A DNA stretch of 64,000 bases from Halovulum dunhuangense (GTDB taxonomy: Bacteria; Pseudomonadota; Alphaproteobacteria; Rhodobacterales; Rhodobacteraceae). Below are positions 18,044 through 26,347 of this stretch, piece after piece. The stretch covers positions 806,001-870,000 of the forward strand of contig NZ_JABFBC010000001.1 in assembly GCF_013093415.1 (NCBI RefSeq), given 5' to 3'. The stretch's first letter is position 1. Every line of letters begins with the position of its first letter. The position numbers and the translations under genes are program-made. The notes beneath the pieces are model-generated. The model was not told the origin of the DNA. It saw only the letters and a program-made list of their open reading frames with translations, and did no database searches.

Positions 18044-19039
18044 TCAGGCCGCGGCCAGCCGGTCCCGCCGGTGCGGCGCCATCCAGTCCTGACGCGGCGC
18101 CATGGGCACGATCCGGAACCTGTTGATGCTTTCGTGGCTGTAATGATAGTGCCGCCGGATATGGTCGAAATCGACCGTCTTCGCGATCCCCGGCCATTGG
18201 TAGAGTTCCCGCGCATAGGCCCACAGGTTCGGGAAATCGACGATCCGGTTGCGGCTGCACTTGAAATGGCCGTGATAGACCGCGTCGAAGCGGAAGAGCG
18301 TCGGCGCGAGTCGCCAATCGGCCTCGGTGATGCGCCCGCCCACAAGGTAGCGGTGGTCGGAGAGGCGGCTTTCCAGCCAGTCGAGCGTGTCGAAGAGTTC
18401 CGCCACCGCCGTGTCGTAGGCCGACTGCGACCGGGCGAAGCCGCAGCGATAGACCCCGTTGTTGAGCGTGTCGTAGATGCGCGTGTTGACCGCGTCGATC
18501 TCGGGTCCGAGCGCCTTCGGGCAATAGTTCTCGCGGTTGCCGGTAATTCCGTCGAACGCGCTGTTGAACATGCGGATGATGTCGGCGCTTTCGTTCGAGA
18601 CGATGGTCCCGGTCTTGCGATCCCAGAGTACGGGCACCGTGACGCGCGCGGTTATGCCGGGATCCGCACGGGTGTAGATGTCCTTCAGGGCCTTGCTGCC
18701 GAAAAGGCTGTCGCCGGTCGCGCCGGGGAAGTCGGTGGCGAAGCTCCAGCCCTCGTCCAGCATGTCGGGGTGAACAACGTCCACGGAGACATGCTCTTCC
18801 AGCCCCTTCAATGCGCGGAAGATCAGGGTGCGGTGTGCCCAGGGACAGGCCAGGCTGACATACAGGTGGTAGCGCCCGCTTTCGGCGCGAAACCCGCCGG
18901 TCCCGCTGGGCCCGGGGGCACCGTCTGCGGTTACCCAGTTGCGGAAGGTGACGGGCTGGCGCTGGAAGGAACCATCCTTGCCCAGCGTGGATCCCGTGGT
19001 GTCGGTCACCCATTTGCCGTCGATCAGGCTGCCCATCAT
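18044..19039 (-). CDS. Glutathionyl-hydroquinone reductase
   Basis: A 331-residue Xi-class glutathione transferase (YqjG/PcpF type). The catalytic Cys is C65 in SLACPWAHR, within the family block CPWAHR. NESADIIRMFNSAFDG, RCGFARSQSAYD and ITEADWRLAPTLFRFD are characteristic. It removes glutathione from glutathionyl-hydroquinones in the cytoplasm. Two consecutive ATG codons (19039, 19036) follow GGAAGGAA; the first is better spaced. It is divergent from dgcN across a 198-base region with an inverted repeat. A possible promoter on this strand is TTTGCA-N16-TATATG. Confidence 0.88.
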   Translation of the reverse strand: MMGSLIDGKWVTDTTGSTLGKDGSFQRQPVTFRNWVTADGAPGPSGTGGFRAESGRYHLYVSLACPWAHRTLIFRALKGLEEHVSVDVVHPDMLDEGWSFATDFPGATGDSLFGSKALKDIYTRADPGITARVTVPVLWDRKTGTIVSNESADIIRMFNSAFDGITGNRENYCPKALGPEIDAVNTRIYDTLNNGVYRCGFARSQSAYDTAVAELFDTLDWLESRLSDHRYLVGGRITEADWRLAPTLFRFDAVYHGHFKCSRNRIVDFPNLWAYARELYQWPGIAKTVDFDHIRRHYHYSHESINRFRIVPMAPRQDWMAPHRRDRLAAA

Positions 19040-19138
19040 TCGTTCCTTCCGTTCGGTGGTCGGTCCTCCTTCATATAGGTCGACCACGGAAACTGCAAAA
19101 ACCCATCCATTGGGGGTAAACCGTTGCGAATATGGAAA

Positions 19139-19156
19139 CGATTTTGCGGAAAATCG
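19139..19156. promoter_or_regulatory. Inverted repeat between the hydroquinone reductase gene and dgcN
   Basis: CGATTTTGCGGAAAATCG has perfect 7-base arms around GCGG. It is 82 bases before the dgcN ATG and about 100 bases from the divergent start at 19039. It is AT-rich against a GC-rich background, which suits an operator in a divergent promoter. No regulator gene lies next to it. Confidence 0.35.
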
Positions 19157-19237
19157 GCCTGTTTGGCTTGGACAATCCGGGCGCTTTCCTGTTTGCTCCG
19201 GCCGTTCATCAAGGTTCGGGTTTTCAGGAGGCATCCC

Positions 19238-20239
19238 ATGATCGATGTGCCATATCTGCTGTTTCTGGGCGACGCGCCGGATCCGCTGGCCGCAAAGGTG
19301 GCGCAGGGGATCCGCGACTGGCGCCCAGCCTATGCGAAGGGGCAGCTTCGGATGCCGGGCTGCAAGGCGGACATGCGGTTGCCCGACATGACGCCGGCCG
19401 AGGCCGCCGCCGCGGGCGTCAGGACCATGGTCATCGGCGTCGCCAACCGGGGTGGCAAGATCTCGCGCGAGTGGCTCGAGGTTCTGAAGGAGGCGCTGGA
19501 GGCCGGGCTCGACCTGGCGTCCGGATTGCACAACCTGCTGCGGGACGAGCCGGAACTGGTGGCACTGGCCGCGAAGCTGGGCCGGCGGCTGCATGACGTG
19601 CGCGTGCCGAGCGTGCCCTATCCGATCGCCAATGGCGAAAGGCGCAGCGGCAAGCGCTGCCTTGCCATCGGCACCGACTGCTCGGTCGGCAAGATGTACA
19701 CCGCGCTGGCCATGGAACAGGCGATGCGCAAGCGCGGCATGAAGGCCAGTTTCCGCGCCACCGGCCAGACCGGCATCCTGATCACCGGCGAGGGTGTCCC
19801 GCTGGACGCGGTGATCGCGGATTTCATGGCCGGGTCGGTCGAGTGGCTGACGCCCGACAACGACCCCGACCACTGGGACCTGATCGAAGGGCAGGGCAGC
19901 CTGTTCCACCCGTCCTATTCCGGGGTGACGCTGGCGCTGATCCATGGCGGCCAGCCCGACGCGCTGGTGCTGTGCCACGAACCCACGCGGACCCACATGC
20001 GCGGGCTGCCGGGCTACAGCCTGCCCAGCCTGGAGGAACTGCGCGACCTGGGCCTGCAGATGGCGCGCATCGTGAACCCCGATGTGCGGGTGGTGGGCAT
20101 CTCGGTGAACACGTCCGGCATGAGCCGGGACGAGGCGCAGCGCTACCTGGCCGAGGTGGAGCAGCGGATGGGTCTTCCGGCCGTCGACCCCTTCGCGGAC
20201 GGGGCCGAGCGGCTGGCGGAGGCGCTCGATGCCCTTTGA
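19238..20239 (+). CDS. dgcN: D-glutamate N-acetyltransferase DgcN (DUF1611 family)
   Basis: A 333-residue DUF1611 protein. A P-loop-like GTDCSVGK lies at residues 145-152 and FRATGQTGILITG follows. The family has been described as DgcN, which acetylates D-glutamate; the product is then racemised by DgcA to N-acetyl-L-glutamate. The assignment rests on family membership plus the directly following dgcA gene, which starts inside this one (11-base overlap). AGGAGG sits seven bases before the ATG at 19238, one of the best ribosome sites in the window. Cytoplasmic; no signal or membrane segment. Confidence 0.82.
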   Translation: MIDVPYLLFLGDAPDPLAAKVAQGIRDWRPAYAKGQLRMPGCKADMRLPDMTPAEAAAAGVRTMVIGVANRGGKISREWLEVLKEALEAGLDLASGLHNLLRDEPELVALAAKLGRRLHDVRVPSVPYPIANGERRSGKRCLAIGTDCSVGKMYTALAMEQAMRKRGMKASFRATGQTGILITGEGVPLDAVIADFMAGSVEWLTPDNDPDHWDLIEGQGSLFHPSYSGVTLALIHGGQPDALVLCHEPTRTHMRGLPGYSLPSLEELRDLGLQMARIVNPDVRVVGISVNTSGMSRDEAQRYLAEVEQRMGLPAVDPFADGAERLAEALDAL

Positions 20240-21197
20240 GGTCGGCATCGATCGGCTGCGCCTGCGCGAGGTGTTCACCATCTCGCGTGGCTCGCGCACC
20301 CATGCCGAGGTGCTGCGCGTGCGGGTGACCCGCGACGGCGTGACCGGGCAGGGCGAGTGCGTGCCCTACGCCCGCTACGGCGAAAGCCTGGACAGCGTGC
20401 GCGCCCAGATCGACGGGCTGGCGGACGGGATCGACCGGCAGGCGCTGCAAGCGGCGCTGCCCGCGGGCGCTGCCCGGAACGCCGTCGATTGCGCGCTCTG
20501 GGACTGGGAGGCCAAGACGAGTGGCCGCCCGGTCTGGGAACTGGCGGGCCTGCCTGCACCCGAGCCTGTCGTGACCGCCTATACCCTGTCGCTGGGCGCC
20601 CCCGAGGCGATGCGCGATCAGGCCGCCCGCAACGCAGAGCGCCCGCTGCTGAAGGTGAAGCTGGGCGGCGGTGCCGAGGATGCCGCCCGCATCCGCGCCG
20701 TGCGCGAGGGCGCGCCCAGGGCACGGATCGTCGTCGATGCCAACGAGGGCTGGAGCGTGGACGAATACAACGCGCTTGCCCCCGAGTTCCTTGTGCTGGG
20801 CGTCACCATGGTCGAACAGCCCTTTCCGGCCGGCGCCGATGAGGCGCTGCGCGACATGGCGCGGCCCCTGCCGGTCTGCGCCGACGAAAGCTGCCACGAC
20901 CGCGCCTCGCTGCCGGGGCTTGCGGGCAAGTACGACATGGTGAACATCAAGCTCGACAAGACCGGCGGTCTGACCGAGGCGTTGGCCTTGCGCGACGCGG
21001 CGGTGGCGGCCGGGTTCGAGGTGATGGTCGGCTGCATGCTCGGATCGTCGCTGGCGATGGCGCCGGCGGTGCTGGTCGCGCAGGGGGCGGCGGTGGTGGA
21101 TCTTGACGGGCCGCTCCTGCTGGCAGAGGACCGGGATCCGCCGCTCGCGTTCCGCGATGGCAGGATCTGCCCGCCGGAGCGGGCGCTGTGGGGCTGA
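20229..21197 (+). CDS. dgcA: N-acetyl-D-glutamate racemase DgcA (enolase superfamily)
   Basis: A 322-residue enolase-superfamily protein of the dipeptide-epimerase group. Catalytic and metal positions are visible: lysines 142 and 144 in LLKVKLGG, the metal Asp in VDANEGW (about 171), Glu in VEQPF, Asp-Glu in CADESCH (about 219) and Lys in NIKLDKTGG (about 243). Automated annotation may call it L-Ala-D/L-Glu epimerase; the translational overlap with dgcN argues for the D-glutamate role. If it were a dipeptide epimerase it would act in peptidoglycan peptide recycling. Confidence 0.82.
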   Translation: MPFEVGIDRLRLREVFTISRGSRTHAEVLRVRVTRDGVTGQGECVPYARYGESLDSVRAQIDGLADGIDRQALQAALPAGAARNAVDCALWDWEAKTSGRPVWELAGLPAPEPVVTAYTLSLGAPEAMRDQAARNAERPLLKVKLGGGAEDAARIRAVREGAPRARIVVDANEGWSVDEYNALAPEFLVLGVTMVEQPFPAGADEALRDMARPLPVCADESCHDRASLPGLAGKYDMVNIKLDKTGGLTEALALRDAAVAAGFEVMVGCMLGSSLAMAPAVLVAQGAAVVDLDGPLLLAEDRDPPLAFRDGRICPPERALWG

Positions 21198-21215
21198 ATG
21201 GGAAGGAATGAGGGC

Positions 21216-22073
21216 ATGAGCCGCATCGTTTACGTCAATGGGGAATACCTGCCGGAGGAAGAGGCGAAGATCTCGGTCTTCGACCGGGGCTTCCTGATGG
21301 CAGACGGGGTCTACGAGGTGACGTCCGTGCTGGAAGGCAGGCTGGTCGATTTCGCCGGCCACATGGCGCGGCTGAAGCGGTCGCTCGCCGAACTCGACAT
21401 GGCCATGCCGGTGACGGATGCGGAACTGGAAGCGATCCACCGCCGGATGGTGGCCGACAACGGTATCGAGGAGGGGCTGGTCTACATGCAGATCACCCGT
21501 GGCGCGGCGGACCGGGATTTCGCCTATCCCGAGGGCGCGACGCCCAGCCTGGTGCTGTTCACCCAGAAAAAGGCGCTGATCGACAGCGCCGCCGCGAAGG
21601 CGGGGCTGCGGGTCGCGACCCTGCCCGACCTGCGCTGGAAGCGGCGCGACATCAAGACCGTGCAGCTTCTGGCCCCGTCGATGGCGAAGATGGCCGCGAA
21701 GGCGCAGGGCAAGGACGATGCCTGGATGGTGGACGAGGACGGCTTCGTGACCGAGGGCAGCTCGAACAACGCCTATATCGTGACGAAGGCCGGCACGATC
21801 GTGACCCGGCACCTGTCGAACGACATCCTGCACGGGATCACCCGCAAGGCTGTCCTCAGCTTCGCGCGCGAGGCGCAGATGAAGGTCGAGGAACGTCCCT
21901 TCACCGTGGCCGAGGCGCAGGACGCCGCCGAGGCGTTCATCACCTCCGCCTCGTCCTTCGTGACGCCGGTGGTGGAGATAGACGGCACGGCGCTGGGCGA
22001 TGGCGCGCCGGGGCCGGTCGCCCGGCGGCTGCGCGAGATCTATGTAGCGGAAAGCCGCAAGGCCGCTGTCTGA
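21216..22073 (+). CDS. dat: D-amino-acid transaminase (fold-type IV)
   Basis: A 285-residue class IV PLP aminotransferase. VNGEYLPEEEAKISVFDRGF at the start and the PLP lysine K147 in DIKTVQLLAPS are typical of D-amino-acid transaminases, which interconvert D-alanine, D-glutamate and their keto acids. TEGSSNNAYIV binds the cofactor phosphate. The ATG at 21216 has AAGGA upstream and aligns with family N-termini; the ATG at 21198 does not. It follows dgcA by 18 bases, so D-glutamate formed from D-alanine could feed DgcN. A branched-chain transaminase is the alternative. Confidence 0.85.
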   Translation: MSRIVYVNGEYLPEEEAKISVFDRGFLMADGVYEVTSVLEGRLVDFAGHMARLKRSLAELDMAMPVTDAELEAIHRRMVADNGIEEGLVYMQITRGAADRDFAYPEGATPSLVLFTQKKALIDSAAAKAGLRVATLPDLRWKRRDIKTVQLLAPSMAKMAAKAQGKDDAWMVDEDGFVTEGSSNNAYIVTKAGTIVTRHLSNDILHGITRKAVLSFAREAQMKVEERPFTVAEAQDAAEAFITSASSFVTPVVEIDGTALGDGAPGPVARRLREIYVAESRKAAV

Positions 22074-22080
22074 AGCGGCT

Positions 22081-22106
22081 GGCGGCCCCGGCACCCTGGG
22101 GCCGCC
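22081..22106. terminator. GC-rich hairpin between convergent dat and DUF1244 genes
   Basis: GGCGGCCCC and GGGGCCGCC form a perfect 9-base stem with an 8-base loop, directly after the dat stop. There is no T-run on either side, so it is a barrier-type hairpin rather than a canonical intrinsic terminator. Confidence 0.45.
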
Positions 22107-22112
22107 TCGCGA

Positions 22113-22421
22113 TCACTCCTTGCCGACATTCTCGCGGAAGGCGGCCTCGAATTCGGCCTTCTTGGCGTCGCTTGCCTCGGTCTGGTGCTGCGCGACCCAT
22201 TCGGCATAGGGCATGCCGTAGTAGGCCTCGCGCCCCTCTTCCTTGGTCATCGGGATGCCGCGCTCGTTCGCGGCCTCCTGGTACCAGCGGCTCAGGCAGT
22301 TGCGGCAGAATCCCGCCATGTTCATCAGGTCGATGTTCTGCACGTCCGTGCGCCTTGCCAGATGCTCGCGCAGGCGACGGAAGGCGGCAGCCTCGAGTTC
22401 GATCCGTGTCTGGTCGTCCAT
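22113..22421 (-). CDS. DUF1244 domain-containing protein
   Basis: A 102-residue protein recognised as DUF1244 by NMAGFCRNCLSRWYQEAA and EEGREAYYGMPYAEW. The CxxC pair (FCRNCL) could bind a metal, but this is not established. The ATG at 22421 has GGGGAGAG upstream. It follows the N-formylglutamate amidohydrolase gene by 27 bases on the same strand, so co-transcription is likely. Function unknown. Confidence 0.85.
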   Translation of the reverse strand: MDDQTRIELEAAAFRRLREHLARRTDVQNIDLMNMAGFCRNCLSRWYQEAANERGIPMTKEEGREAYYGMPYAEWVAQHQTEASDAKKAEFEAAFRENVGKE

Positions 22422-22448
22422 GTCACTCTCCCCTTCAGGCATTGAGAT

Positions 22449-23261
22449 TCAGGTAGGAACCGCGGCGCCCGCTGTCACCCCGCTTGCGGCGATCAGGTCG
22501 CGCAGGATCGGCGCGAGCCGCATCGCCCAGGCGGCCTGGTCGGCGGGTTCCGCGATCAGGTCGTTGCGGATCTCGATCAGGACATGCGGCAGACCGCGGC
22601 GGGTGCCGTGGACATTCATGCAATCCCCGCGCAGCGCCCCGGTATAGGGCTCGTTGTCGCCTACCACCAGGTCCGGCTCGGCCCGCAGCCGGGCGATCAG
22701 CGGTTCGGCCAGCCGTCCGTCGCGGTCCCAGAGTACGCCCACATGCCATGGCCTGGGCGGCTTGCCGCGCAGTTGCGGCGTGAAGGAATGGATCGAGATG
22801 ATGTGCGGCACCGTCCCCCGCGCCAGCATCGCGTCTATCGTCCGTGTGATGGCGTCGTGGTAAGGGTCGTAGGCCAGCGCCCGCCGCCGGGCGACTTCCG
22901 CCTCATCTGCGTGCCGGTTGGCCGGGATGATCGAGCCGTCATACAGCTTCATCACCAGGGTCGGGTCGTCCGCGCCCCGGTTGGGGTCGATCACCAGCCG
23001 GGAAAAGCGGCTCAGCACCGCGGGGGCGTCCAGTTCGAGTGCAAGGCGCCGCGCGACGCCGGCGGCCCCGACGTCATGGGCGATGTGGCGGCCCATATCC
23101 GCATCGCTCAGCCCCAGCGTGCCGCCGGGGATCCAGTCGGGGACATGGTTCGTCGCATGGTCGCACAGCACCAGCGCGGGCCCGGGCGCATCGGGGGTCA
23201 GCCGTTCGAAGGCGGGATCGATCTCGTCTGTCACGGGTGGCTTCGGATCTGTCGTCTGCAT
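22449..23261 (-). CDS. N-formylglutamate amidohydrolase family protein
   Basis: A 270-residue protein of the N-formylglutamate amidohydrolase (FGase/HutG) family: LVLCDHATNHVPDW near residue 30, RLVIDPNRGADDPTLV near 90, IISIHSFTP near 155 and IEIRNDLI near 232, which supply the zinc ligands and carboxylates. Family members deacylate N-formyl-L-glutamate. No histidine-utilisation genes lie nearby, so the substrate is open; a related acyl-glutamate is possible given the dgc operon next door. It is divergent from pyk and upstream of DUF1244. Confidence 0.82.
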   Translation of the reverse strand: MQTTDPKPPVTDEIDPAFERLTPDAPGPALVLCDHATNHVPDWIPGGTLGLSDADMGRHIAHDVGAAGVARRLALELDAPAVLSRFSRLVIDPNRGADDPTLVMKLYDGSIIPANRHADEAEVARRRALAYDPYHDAITRTIDAMLARGTVPHIISIHSFTPQLRGKPPRPWHVGVLWDRDGRLAEPLIARLRAEPDLVVGDNEPYTGALRGDCMNVHGTRRGLPHVLIEIRNDLIAEPADQAAWAMRLAPILRDLIAASGVTAGAAVPT

Positions 23262-23362
23262 GGACGATCCCTAGCGTGCCGCCTCGCAGGGGGAAAGAGG
23301 CCTACGCGCGACACGCCGCCCGCGAACGGTTCGAAAAAGACCGATTATTTTCTCTTTTTTTC

Positions 23363-23391
23363 CAGACAAAGCCCCGGTTGGCCGTTATACA
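23363..23391 (+). promoter_or_regulatory. Candidate pyk promoter
   Basis: CAGACA (23363-23368) and TATACA (23386-23391) with a 17-base spacer match a sigma-70 promoter in four of six positions each. They lie in an AT-rich patch 37 bases before the pyk start, within the divergent region to the amidohydrolase. Confidence 0.4.
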
Positions 23392-23427
23392 CTCGCGCCG
23401 AGGCCCCGGAACGATACAGGAACCACC

Positions 23428-24876
23428 ATGCTACGACGCAATCGCAACGTGAAGATCGTCGCCACGTTGGGTCCGGCATCCAGCAGCTACGAGATCATCA
23501 GAGAGCTGTTCCTTGCAGGGGCGGACGTCTTTCGTCTGAACATGTCCCATGGCACCCACGAGGACATCCGCCGGCGGCATGAGATGATCCGCGATCTGGA
23601 GGTCGAGATGGACCGCCCGATCTCGATCCTTGCCGACCTCCAGGGCCCGAAGCTGCGCTGCGGCGTGTTCGCGAACGGCTCGGAAATGCTGGAGGAAGGC
23701 GCGCCCTTCCGCTTTGACCTGGAAAAGGCCGAGGGGGACGCGACCCGCGTGAGCCTGCCGCATCCCGAGATCTTCCAGGCGTTGGAGATCGGCTCCACCC
23801 TGCTGGTCAACGACGGCAAGATCCGCCTGCGGGTCCGTGACCTGAGCGAGAGCCATGCCGATTGCGTGGTCGAGGTCGGGGGCGAGATTTCGAACCGCAA
23901 GGGGGTGAACGTGCCCGATGTGGTGCTGCCGCTGGCGGCGCTGTCGGAAAAGGACCGCAAGGATCTGGAATTCGTCTGCGCGCTGGGCGTGGACTGGCTT
24001 GCGCTGTCCTTCGTGCAGCGCGGCAAGGATGTCGAGGAGGCCCGCGAACTGGCGCGCGGGCGGGCCGCGATCCTGTCCAAGATCGAGAAACCGGCCGCCG
24101 TGAAGGCCTTCGACGAGATCCTCGAGGCATCCGACGGGATCATGGTCGCGCGCGGCGATCTGGGCGTGGAACTGCCGGTGCAGGCGCTGCCGCCGATCCA
24201 GAAGCGGCTGGTGCGCAAGTGCCGCCGCGTGGGCAAGCCGGTGATCGTCGCGACCCAGATGATGGAGAGCATGATCTCGAGCCCGGTGCCGACCCGCGCC
24301 GAGGTGTCGGACGTGGCGCAGGCCATCTACGAGGGTGCCGACGCGGTGATGCTGTCGGCCGAGTCGGCCGCCGGCGAATACCCGGTCGAGGCGGTGGAGA
24401 CGATGAACAACGTCGCCGAATCGGTCGAGAGCGACGAGACCTATCGCCAGATCATCGAAGCCTCGCGCACGCCGTCCAAGCAGTCGGTGGGCGAGGCGAT
24501 CACCGCCGCCGCCCGCGAAGTGGCCGAGACGACGGATGTGAAGGCGATCTGCTGCTTCACCCATTCGGGCACCACCGCCAGCCTGATGAGCCGCGAAAAG
24601 CCCCGCGTGCCGATCCTGGCCCTGACCCCGAAACCCGCGACGGCGCGGCGGCTGAACCTGACCTGGGGCCTGCACTGCGTGGTCACGCCCGAGGTGGAGC
24701 GCTTCAAGATGGCCGTGGTCAGTGCCGCACGCGCAGCCAAGGCGCATGGATTCGGTACTGACAAGGACTTTATCGTGGTAACTGCGGGCGTGCCGTTCAA
24801 CACGCCGGGATCCACCAACATCCTGCGCGTCGCCCCGGTGGACGAAAAGAAGATCGTGGACGGCGGGCCGGAATAG
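23428..24876 (+). CDS. pyk: Pyruvate kinase
   Basis: A 482-residue pyruvate kinase, last step of glycolysis. [14 protein letters not shown] opens the barrel; [14 protein letters not shown] binds potassium and nucleotide; [11 protein letters not shown] precedes the B domain. The catalytic lysine is K218 in ILSKIEKPA, followed by [12 protein letters not shown] and VATQMMESM. The C-terminal regulatory domain is present ([18 protein letters not shown]). GAACCACC lies just upstream of the ATG. It precedes rpmI-rplT, which has its own promoter. Confidence 0.95.
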   Translation: MLRRNRNVKIVATLGPASSSYEIIRELFLAGADVFRLNMSHGTHEDIRRRHEMIRDLEVEMDRPISILADLQGPKLRCGVFANGSEMLEEGAPFRFDLEKAEGDATRVSLPHPEIFQALEIGSTLLVNDGKIRLRVRDLSESHADCVVEVGGEISNRKGVNVPDVVLPLAALSEKDRKDLEFVCALGVDWLALSFVQRGKDVEEARELARGRAAILSKIEKPAAVKAFDEILEASDGIMVARGDLGVELPVQALPPIQKRLVRKCRRVGKPVIVATQMMESMISSPVPTRAEVSDVAQAIYEGADAVMLSAESAAGEYPVEAVETMNNVAESVESDETYRQIIEASRTPSKQSVGEAITAAAREVAETTDVKAICCFTHSGTTASLMSREKPRVPILALTPKPATARRLNLTWGLHCVVTPEVERFKMAVVSAARAAKAHGFGTDKDFIVVTAGVPFNTPGSTNILRVAPVDEKKIVDGGPE

Positions 24877-24906
24877 GGCCTGTCCGCCTTGTGCCCCCGG
24901 CGCCAC

Positions 24907-24935
24907 TTGCCAAGACCCGCGCATCTGCCTATACG
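24907..24935 (+). promoter_or_regulatory. Candidate promoter of rpmI-rplT
   Basis: TTGCCA (24907-24912) and TATACG (24930-24935) are 17 bases apart, matching sigma-70 elements in five and four of six positions. The inferred start near 24942 leaves a leader of about 70 bases. Confidence 0.55.
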
Positions 24936-24948
24936 GTGCGCTCTGTCG

Positions 24949-24983
24949 ATGCGGCCGGCCAATCTGGGCTGCCGAGTCCGCAT
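24949..24983 (+). promoter_or_regulatory. Structured leader of rpmI-rplT
   Basis: ATGCGG (24949-24954) pairs with CCGCAT (24978-24983), and inside it CGGC (24956-24959) pairs with GCCG (24971-24974). The two helices are separated by small unpaired strands. Ribosomal protein L20 represses its own operon through leader RNA in several bacteria; whether this structure does so is inference. Confidence 0.3.
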
Positions 24984-25013
24984 TTCCGAGCAACCCCTGA
25001 CCAGGAGTTTGAA

Positions 25014-25214
25014 ATGCCCAAGATGAAGACAAAGTCGAGCGCCAAGAAGCGCTTCAAGATGACGGCCTCCGGGCTCGTCAAGGCCGGCCAGGCGGGCAAG
25101 CGCCACGGCATGATCAAGCGGACGACCAAGTTCATCCGGACGGCGCGTGGCACCACCACGCTGAGCGAGCCGGATGCGAAGATCGTCAAGTCCTACATGC
25201 CGTACAACCGCTGA
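25014..25214 (+). CDS. rpmI: 50S ribosomal protein L35
   Basis: A 66-residue, highly basic L35. [15 protein letters not shown] at the start, [15 protein letters not shown] in the middle and SYMPYNR at the end are characteristic. It assembles late into the 50S subunit near 23S domain II. CCAGGAG lies eight bases before the ATG. rplT follows 13 bases later. The usual partner infC is not upstream; pyk is. Confidence 0.96.
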   Translation: MPKMKTKSSAKKRFKMTASGLVKAGQAGKRHGMIKRTTKFIRTARGTTTLSEPDAKIVKSYMPYNR

Positions 25215-25227
25215 GGAGGGCTGAAGC

Positions 25228-25587
25228 ATGTCTCGAGTGAAAGGTGGAACGACCACCCACGCCCGCCACCGCAAGGTAATCAAGGCTGCCAAGGGCTACT
25301 ACGGCGCGCGCAGCACCAACTTCCGGACCGCGACGCAGGCTGTCGACAAGGCACTGCAGTACGCGACCCGCGACCGCAAGGTGAAGAAGCGGAACTTCCG
25401 CGCCCTGTGGATCCAGCGGATCAACGCCGGCGTTCGTGCCTATGACGAAAGCCTGAACTACTCGCAGTTCATGGGCGGTCTGGCCAAGGCCGGGATCGAG
25501 GTGGACCGCAAGGTGCTGGCCGATCTGGCCGTGCACGAACCGGCGGCGTTCAACGCCATCGTGGATCAGGCGAAGGCCGCTCTCTGA
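25228..25587 (+). CDS. rplT: 50S ribosomal protein L20
   Basis: A 119-residue L20, an early assembly protein binding 23S r[38 protein letters not shown] and [19 protein letters not shown] are family hallmarks. GAGGAGGG precedes the ATG by seven bases. It ends the rpmI-rplT operon and is followed by a strong intrinsic terminator. L20 is a known autorepressor in other bacteria. Confidence 0.96.
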   Translation: MSRVKGGTTTHARHRKVIKAAKGYYGARSTNFRTATQAVDKALQYATRDRKVKKRNFRALWIQRINAGVRAYDESLNYSQFMGGLAKAGIEVDRKVLADLAVHEPAAFNAIVDQAKAAL

Positions 25588-25610
25588 GCGCAGTTTTCGT
25601 GGCGAATGCA

Positions 25611-25636
25611 AGGCCCCGGTTTCCGGGGCCTTTTTC
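25611..25636 (+). terminator. Intrinsic terminator after rplT
   Basis: GGCCCCGG (25612-25619), a TTT loop and CCGGGGCC (25623-25630) form a perfect 8-base stem followed by TTTTT. It lies 25 bases after the rplT stop. Confidence 0.85.
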
Positions 25637-25653
25637 GTTTCCGGCCCGCTGTC

Positions 25654-26301
25654 TCAGAAGATGAACATGTCGGCCGTGAAATCCGCTGCCGTGATCTGGC
25701 GGTCCAGGTCGATGACCACCAGGTGATCGACGCTGTCGCCGGCCGGGACATGGACCGCCACCCGGCCCGGCTTTCGGTCGGTGAAGTCCAGTGCGGCGAA
25801 GCTGGTGCCGTAATTGGCAAGATCGATCAGGTCCTTGCCCGGCTCGAACCGGCGGATCGTGTCGCGAAAGCCGTCATCGTCGAAGACGAAGATATCCGGC
25901 CGCGTGGTGCCGACGATGATCTCGCGCGAGTCGTCCACCTGGTCGAGCAACATCTGGGGGGTCGTTTCCGGCAGCCCCTCGCGGAAGATGAAGTCGCTTT
26001 CCTCGAGGGGCCGGTGCGGCAGGGGATCTGCGCCCGGCGCGGATGGGGCAAGGCTGATGCGCAGCTTCTCCTCGCCCTGGTAGGTGATCACATATTCGGT
26101 CGGGCTGAGGGAACGGATCGACAACTCTTCCCAGACCGCATCCCAGGACGAAAGGTCGATCCGGTCCATCCCGTCCTGAAGGCCGACCACACTGTCAGCG
26201 CGCCCGTCATGGGACAGCACGAACGTGTCCGCCCCCTCGCTGCCCAGTAGCGTGTCGCGCCGCCCGCTGTCGTGCAACACGCCGTCCGCCTGAAGTATCA
26301 T
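25654..26301 (-). CDS. RTX-like (serralysin C-domain type) protein
   Basis: A 215-residue protein with two copies of the pattern found in serralysin-type calcium-binding regions: GSEGADTFVLSHDGRADSV...DRIDLS and TRPDIFVFDDDGFRDTI...KDLIDLANYG. The glycine-rich nonapeptides are degenerate, with only one GxxGAD-like unit. The C-terminus ends in ADFTADMFIF, resembling type I secretion signals that end in a hydrophobic run. There is no N-terminal signal peptide, also consistent with type I export. No secretion genes are nearby. A CtrA-type box lies 47 bases before its start. Exact function unknown. Confidence 0.65.
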   Translation of the reverse strand: MILQADGVLHDSGRRDTLLGSEGADTFVLSHDGRADSVVGLQDGMDRIDLSSWDAVWEELSIRSLSPTEYVITYQGEEKLRISLAPSAPGADPLPHRPLEESDFIFREGLPETTPQMLLDQVDDSREIIVGTTRPDIFVFDDDGFRDTIRRFEPGKDLIDLANYGTSFAALDFTDRKPGRVAVHVPAGDSVDHLVVIDLDRQITAADFTADMFIF

Positions 26302-26347
26302 CGGGTCTCTCCCGCCGCTGCCATGTCGACTGCCTAGGCCTGCGTGG

